Positions 61,201 to 64,000 of a DNA stretch of 64,000 nt are shown piece after piece. Numbering within the stretch: position 1 is the first letter of the stretch; each line of letters starts with the position of its first letter. Source of the stretch: Phallusia fumigata (Eukaryota; Chordata; Ascidiacea; Phlebobranchia; Ascidiidae); assembly GCA_008931825.1 (NCBI GenBank), contig QXVZ01019173.1, positions 1 to 64,000 on the forward strand. The letters are read 5' to 3'. The notes under the pieces were generated by a model. It was not told the DNA's origin. It saw only the letters and a program-made list of their open reading frames with translations, and ran no database searches. The position numbers and the translations under genes are program-made.

Positions 61201-61537
61201 CACTCACTTATTGGATTACAATTCAACCTTTAGCTAGCAAACTTTAGAAATTTATGACTGTAGTCAAATGTGGGCCAAGTCACAACTTTCCAGGACAACA
61301 CAAAAAATAATGCACAGAATAAAAAATAGAGACACGCCAAGTTAAGGCAGTGTCTTATCTTTTTAGTTTACAATGTGTCAGCTTTCAAGCTGCTTGCCTT
61401 GACTAAAAAATGTTAAAAAGTTACCAATTTTACCTGCAAATTTTTGTTTAAATGTTGCAAAATCAGTCACTTACCCTTGAATTAAGAAGACTTTTTACAC
61501 TTTTGTCATCCCAGTCACGATCATTTTTTTCTTGGGT
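46199..61537 (-). CDS. LRRFIP: Leucine-rich repeat Flightless-interacting protein (LRRFIP1/LRRFIP2), upstream exons beyond the right edge
   Basis: LRRFIPs are coiled-coil proteins that bind Flightless-I and, in vertebrates, act in actin control and Toll/MyD88 and Wnt signalling. Exons from the 5' side: 61537-61475 (cassette), 60358-58070 (alternative first exon), 55752-55630, 54541-54371, 53176-53084, 52290-52231, 51846-51720, 51132-51083, 50930-50807, 48976-48897, 47728-47624 and 46309-46199, all in phase. Starting at 60358, this reads 1,110 residues. The conserved block starts with [19 protein letters not shown] (human EEKYKKAMVSNAQLDNEK). It continues through [38 protein letters not shown] and [18 protein letters not shown] to the C-terminal [20 protein letters not shown]. 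Long coiled coils predominate, with no signal peptide or membrane segment. The ordinary LRRFIP N-terminus must lie beyond 64,000. Confidence 0.94.
46303..48033. other. Diverged allelic duplicate around the gap at 47114, with a duplicated LRRFIP exon
   Basis: Bases 46303-47113 and 47115-48033 follow the same order throughout, with scattered differences and insertions in the right copy. The 105-bp exon [20 protein letters not shown] occurs in both (46880-46776 and 47728-47624), encoding the same 35 residues. One copy is expected in the true gene. Confidence 0.8.
48180..48370. repeat. GGGGCTATGGGGTCAAAC dispersed repeat units
   Basis: Two units repeat TTTAATAATTTGACCC, a GGGG-rich stretch and GGCATGTTCAA. 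The same units occur at 46.5, 47.3, 61.9 and 62.7 kb. Confidence 0.5.
49020..50680. repeat. Dispersed intronic repeat family, longest continuous stretch
   Basis: Blocks appear in order: CATAAACATATGGGTTCCC (twice), AACCTCACAGCCACACTAACC (the reverse of the 9.05 kb block), TTTTACAGCAT, CATGACAATCTC, then GGTTAAAAAGGTAAAAAAATG and CACAACTTCAGATACC. This stretch may approximate the order of a full-length ancestral element of 1.5 kb or more. It lies between LRRFIP exons and contains one pseudo-exon candidate (50,350-50,290) that is itself part of the repeat. Confidence 0.5.
52231..52290 (-). CDS. LRRFIP: Candidate 60-bp cassette exon of LRRFIP
   Basis: TTTGCTTTCTTTCAG precedes and GTAAGTTC follows an open 20-codon segment ([20 protein letters not shown]) in phase 0. 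Skipping it joins LRQRDELIQ directly to EQGLVLVG, the arrangement seen in human ELIEKHGLVI. It is probably alternatively spliced. Confidence 0.6.
52434..52824. repeat. hAT-type MITE, 391 bp, near-perfect target duplication
   Basis: It begins CAGGGTTACCATGCCATCC and ends GATGGTAACCCTG. The flanks CTTACAAG (52426-52433) and CTTATAAG (52825-52832) match at seven of eight positions. It lies in a LRRFIP intron. Confidence 0.85.
53190..54340. other. LRRFIP intron, nothing recognised
   Basis: This is AT-rich intron sequence with a short G-run near 53,570. I found no element ends or exon candidates. Confidence 0.5.
54347..54799. other. Assembly gap (N at 54573) with 226-bp duplicated flanks
   Basis: Bases 54347-54572 and 54574-54799 are identical by eye and each contains the 171-bp LRRFIP exon beginning [12 protein letters not shown]. 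Only one copy should be counted. Confidence 0.9.
54942..55209. repeat. hAT-type MITE, older copy
   Basis: It begins CAGGGATTGGCAACC and ends GTTTGCCAACCCCGG. The flanks CCCTTAGT and CTCTGAGT match at six of eight positions. Confidence 0.65.
55840..57480. repeat. LRRFIP intron with dispersed repeat fragments
   Basis: GACCTGCAGTAA twice, a CATTGGTCCC-like block near 56,730 and GAGTGAAGACAATATCC mark diverged family copies. Two short plus-strand frames near 57,074-57,356 resemble no family I know. Bases 57,480-58,020 show nothing apart from a TA-run at 57,968. Confidence 0.4.
58070..60358 (-). CDS. LRRFIP: 763-codon alternative first coding exon of the LRRFIP gene
   Basis: The exon opens with [11 protein letters not shown], preceded in frame by a stop 9 bases upstream, and runs open for 2,289 bases to a GTAAGA donor. 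It joins in phase 0 to [12 protein letters not shown] of the LRRFIP core. Residues 51-70 are strongly basic ([20 protein letters not shown], nuclear-signal-like). The rest is acidic, rich in S, N, E and D and likely disordered, apart from hydrophobic helix-like patches near residues 134-160, 373-390 and 443-470. Human LRRFIP1 also has one long acidic alternative exon, but at the C-terminal side; I see no clear homology. GTAAGT immediately upstream (about 60,374) hints at another overlapping exon. It could also be a separate gene sharing the promoter region. Confidence 0.8.
60480..61470. other. Upstream of the large exon, nothing recognised
   Basis: This is an AT-rich interval that may hold an internal promoter for the large-exon transcript. 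No TATA box or element ends stood out. Confidence 0.4.
61475..61537 (-). CDS. LRRFIP: 63-bp LRRFIP exon upstream of the alternative first exon
   Basis: TTTTTATAG precedes and GTAAGTGA follows an open 21-codon stretch ([20 protein letters not shown] plus R). Phase 0 at both ends lets it splice directly to 55,752, skipping the large exon, which supports two transcript types. Confidence 0.6.
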
Positions 61538-61599
61538 CTATAAAAATGTAAACACATGGTAAACTTTTTGCAAGCTGGTAAATAAATTAAAAAAATAGA

Positions 61600-63060
61600 A
61601 TGGTGGCTTCTACCACATTCGGTATACACTATCACTCAATTTAAAAAAGGATATATATTCACTACATTATTTTACATTGGCGCCCATAGTTAGTTAAGCT
61701 TTTTGTGGCATGATTGTTTCTTTAGGCAGAAATGCATAGGTCCCCACACATGCAAAGTAGAAGATTATCCATCAATCTATAAACATGTCAAAATAGTAGC
61801 AGATATTTTAACTAAGTTTTATACAATCTACAAACCTTATAAGCTTAGCAGGTCACTTTTGGGGCATATAGGGGTGAACACAGCAATGTACCATAATGGC
61901 ATGTTCTCCAAACTGTCCAAATTTCATTATATTTTCACATTGTTCAATAATTTGCCCCATAAAGAAATTGATACACCACTAATTTGAACTATTTTAGGGG
62001 GCTAGAGGAATAACCACTAGGGCTATGGCATCAAATTGTTAATTCAATACACCACAAATAAAGTGTAATTTTAAACTGAGTAAAGTGTAATTTTCATTCA
62101 ATACAAACATTGTTTAATAATTTGACCCTTGATGTGGCTATAGGGTCAAAAAACAAATTGATGCACCACAATGACATGTTCTACAAACTGTATAACTTTC
62201 AACTAATTCAAACATTGTTTAATAATTTGACCCATTTTAGGGGAAAACACATCAATTATAGGACTACATCTATGTTACACAACTGTCTCCAAATTGGAAG
62301 TTTCATCCAATTTGGAGAATGTTTCACAATTCGACCCATTTTAGTGGGCTGGTGGAGTCATAGGCATGAGTTTTGCAAAAATGCAAGGTGGCAGATGTAC
62401 GTCACAACGCCAAGTATTGTGATGTCACACACGTGAACAACAGCAAGAGTCGCGTTATTCCAACACACATGACAGTTATTTACTTACACTTCCTTGGCTG
62501 GTTATTGCTTTGCTTATAAAAAATTTCATAGCATACAAGCCATACTAAACAGGTACACTGCAGCAATCAAACTACCATCATATGCGATTGAGATACACAT
62601 AGGAACAAAACAAAGTTTAGTACGGTGCACAGATATCCACACGTATGGCCTAGGCCTTTAACATGTATTATTCCTGTTCAAATTTTATGTAATTCACATA
62701 ATGTTTTGTAATTTAACTCATTTTAGGGCCAAGTGGGGTAACTAATTGGGCTATGGGGTCAAACAAAGAAATAAATGCACCACAATGACATGTTACACAA
62801 ACTATACAATCTTGATGTAATTCCGACACTGTTTAATTATTTGACTCATTTTAGGGGGCTAGTGGGGTAACTGCTGGGGCCATAGGGTAAAATACAGCAT
62901 CTTTACACCACAATGGCCCAACCTAAAGTCAACATTAAAATTTAATGCCAATTGAAGATTGTTTAAAATGTTAACCACTAGAGGGAGCCACTTGGGCTTC
63001 CCCAATACCCACTGAAGTTCATATAACTTGAACAAGCAGTTCATATTCCATCTCATCTGT
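61600..63060. repeat. Dense cluster of dispersed repeat units and a truncated hAT copy
   Basis: At least six units repeat the order TTTAATAATTTGACCC, TTTTAGGGG-rich, GGGTCAAA, CACCACAATGACATGTT. Bases about 62,350-62,660 resemble the 999-bp element at 13,182 in sequence and order but lack its right end. Confidence 0.55.
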
Positions 63061-63496
63061 TGCCCAACCAGTCAATAGCGAGTTATGTACAAAATATGAA
63101 TTTTAGTGTAACTGTGTTTATTGTTTGGACACATTTTGAGCTGAGTTGTTGTACGTGTGTGGTTTAAATGTAAGAATTGTTGGGATATGCCTTGCACTAC
63201 AAAAAATAGGTAAGCTTTTTGTTCATCTCATAAATTGTGATTGTTAGGATAGTGATTATTACATCAGGAAAGGAGCATTATAGATTGTCCTGCTTTTCAA
63301 AATGAACTGTTCTTGACAAGTTAGTGCGAAATTTGTTTTTCTGAATATCTTGTGTTCTGACTGAGAGTAGGATAGTATTTAGAAGATGTTTCCTTATCTA
63401 GTTTAAGTTGTTTTGTGTAAAGACATATTTCAAGTTTAATTGTTTGACCGAGGCTACAAAAGGATGTGAAACACGCATCTAACAGTAGATGTAGGC

Positions 63497-63742
63497 CAGT
63501 GGCTCCTAACCTTTTTTGATGAATCCCCCCTTGGCTTATTTTGATACTTTTCACTCCTCCCATACCAGACGAAGTAACATAAGTGATGCAAAGTAACATG
63601 AAAGAGTATGGAACCAGTGTGCACTACGTAAAAAGAAATACTGCACTTAACATAAAGAACTCAACTACAAAGTGAAAATTCCTCCCCTTAACTCATGAAA
63701 TTCTCTCCTGGGGAGAAATTCCTCCCTGGTTGGGAACCACTA
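63497..63742. repeat. hAT-type MITE, 246 bp, near-perfect target duplication
   Basis: It begins CAGTGGCTCCTAACC and ends GGTTGGGAACCACTA. The flanks ATGTAGGC (63489-63496) and ATGTAAGC (63743-63750) match at seven of eight positions. It belongs to the same family as the copies at 28,521 and 349. Confidence 0.88.
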
Positions 63743-64000
63743 ATGTAAGCAGTAGCTGTCAGTTAGAGAAATGAGGCACTAATAAAGATGGCAGAGAAGA
63801 AACAAGTTCAGACTAACCATTCATACTGTAAATAGCAGGAAGATTATTTCTTCCTTAAAGACTATTTGTTGTAAATGCAGTGCCATGGTGACGCTGGCAA
63901 AGAAGGGAAATTTTCACAGGCATTTTAAAACAGTACACAGAGGGTACAAGAGAGATTTACCTGCAAAAATGTGGTTACGCACCATGAAACGGCAAAAATT

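Overview
The window looks like nuclear DNA of a tunicate, most likely a Ciona species. The sequence is AT-rich with many small introns. All five recognisable genes are animal families. Near 4.76 kb there is an exact 16-base match to what I recall as the Ciona spliced leader (ATTCTATTTGAATAAG). Six single-N gaps (2753, 4626, 9520, 46188, 47114, 54573) are mostly flanked by near-identical copies of the same sequence, as expected when two haplotypes of a highly polymorphic animal fail to merge.

Layout. (1) 1-13,028, minus: a SHCBP1/SHCBP1L (nessun dorma) orthologue, 13 exons visible, its C-terminus beyond the left edge. Its introns hold a dispersed low-copy repeat family, a tRNA-like SINE, a spliced-leader inverted repeat, two small hAT elements and a minisatellite. 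(2) 13.0-15.9 kb: intergenic, with a 999-bp hAT element carrying a perfect 8-bp target duplication. (3) 15,873-17,572, plus: a four-exon gene for an unrecognised 106-residue protein. (4) 17.6-23.6 kb: gene-poor, with a terminal-inverted-repeat element, a tandem duplication and a hAT MITE. (5) 23,683-25,142, minus: a KLF6/KLF7 transcription factor. (6) 25.2-29.0 kb: a TATA/CCAAT promoter-like block and hAT MITEs. (7) 29,040-33,457, plus: ODAD1/CCDC114 (the Ciona Axp66.0 type), an outer dynein arm docking protein. (8) 33.6-40.3 kb: intergenic, with a decayed LINE, a SINE copy and a hAT MITE. (9) 40,312-42,626, plus: a small single-pass leucine-rich-repeat membrane protein with a Toll-like cysteine cap but no TIR domain. 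(10) 46,199-61,537 and beyond, minus: a LRRFIP1/2 orthologue with a 763-codon alternative first exon.

The genes do not form one pathway. SHCBP1 acts in cytokinesis, ODAD1 in cilia and KLF6/7 in transcription. One neighbour pair is suggestive: a receptor with a Toll-like ectodomain lies tail to tail with LRRFIP, whose vertebrate relatives bind Flightless-I and modulate Toll/MyD88 signalling. All gene models were built by eye from splice signals, reading phase and remembered family sequences; no alignment was run.
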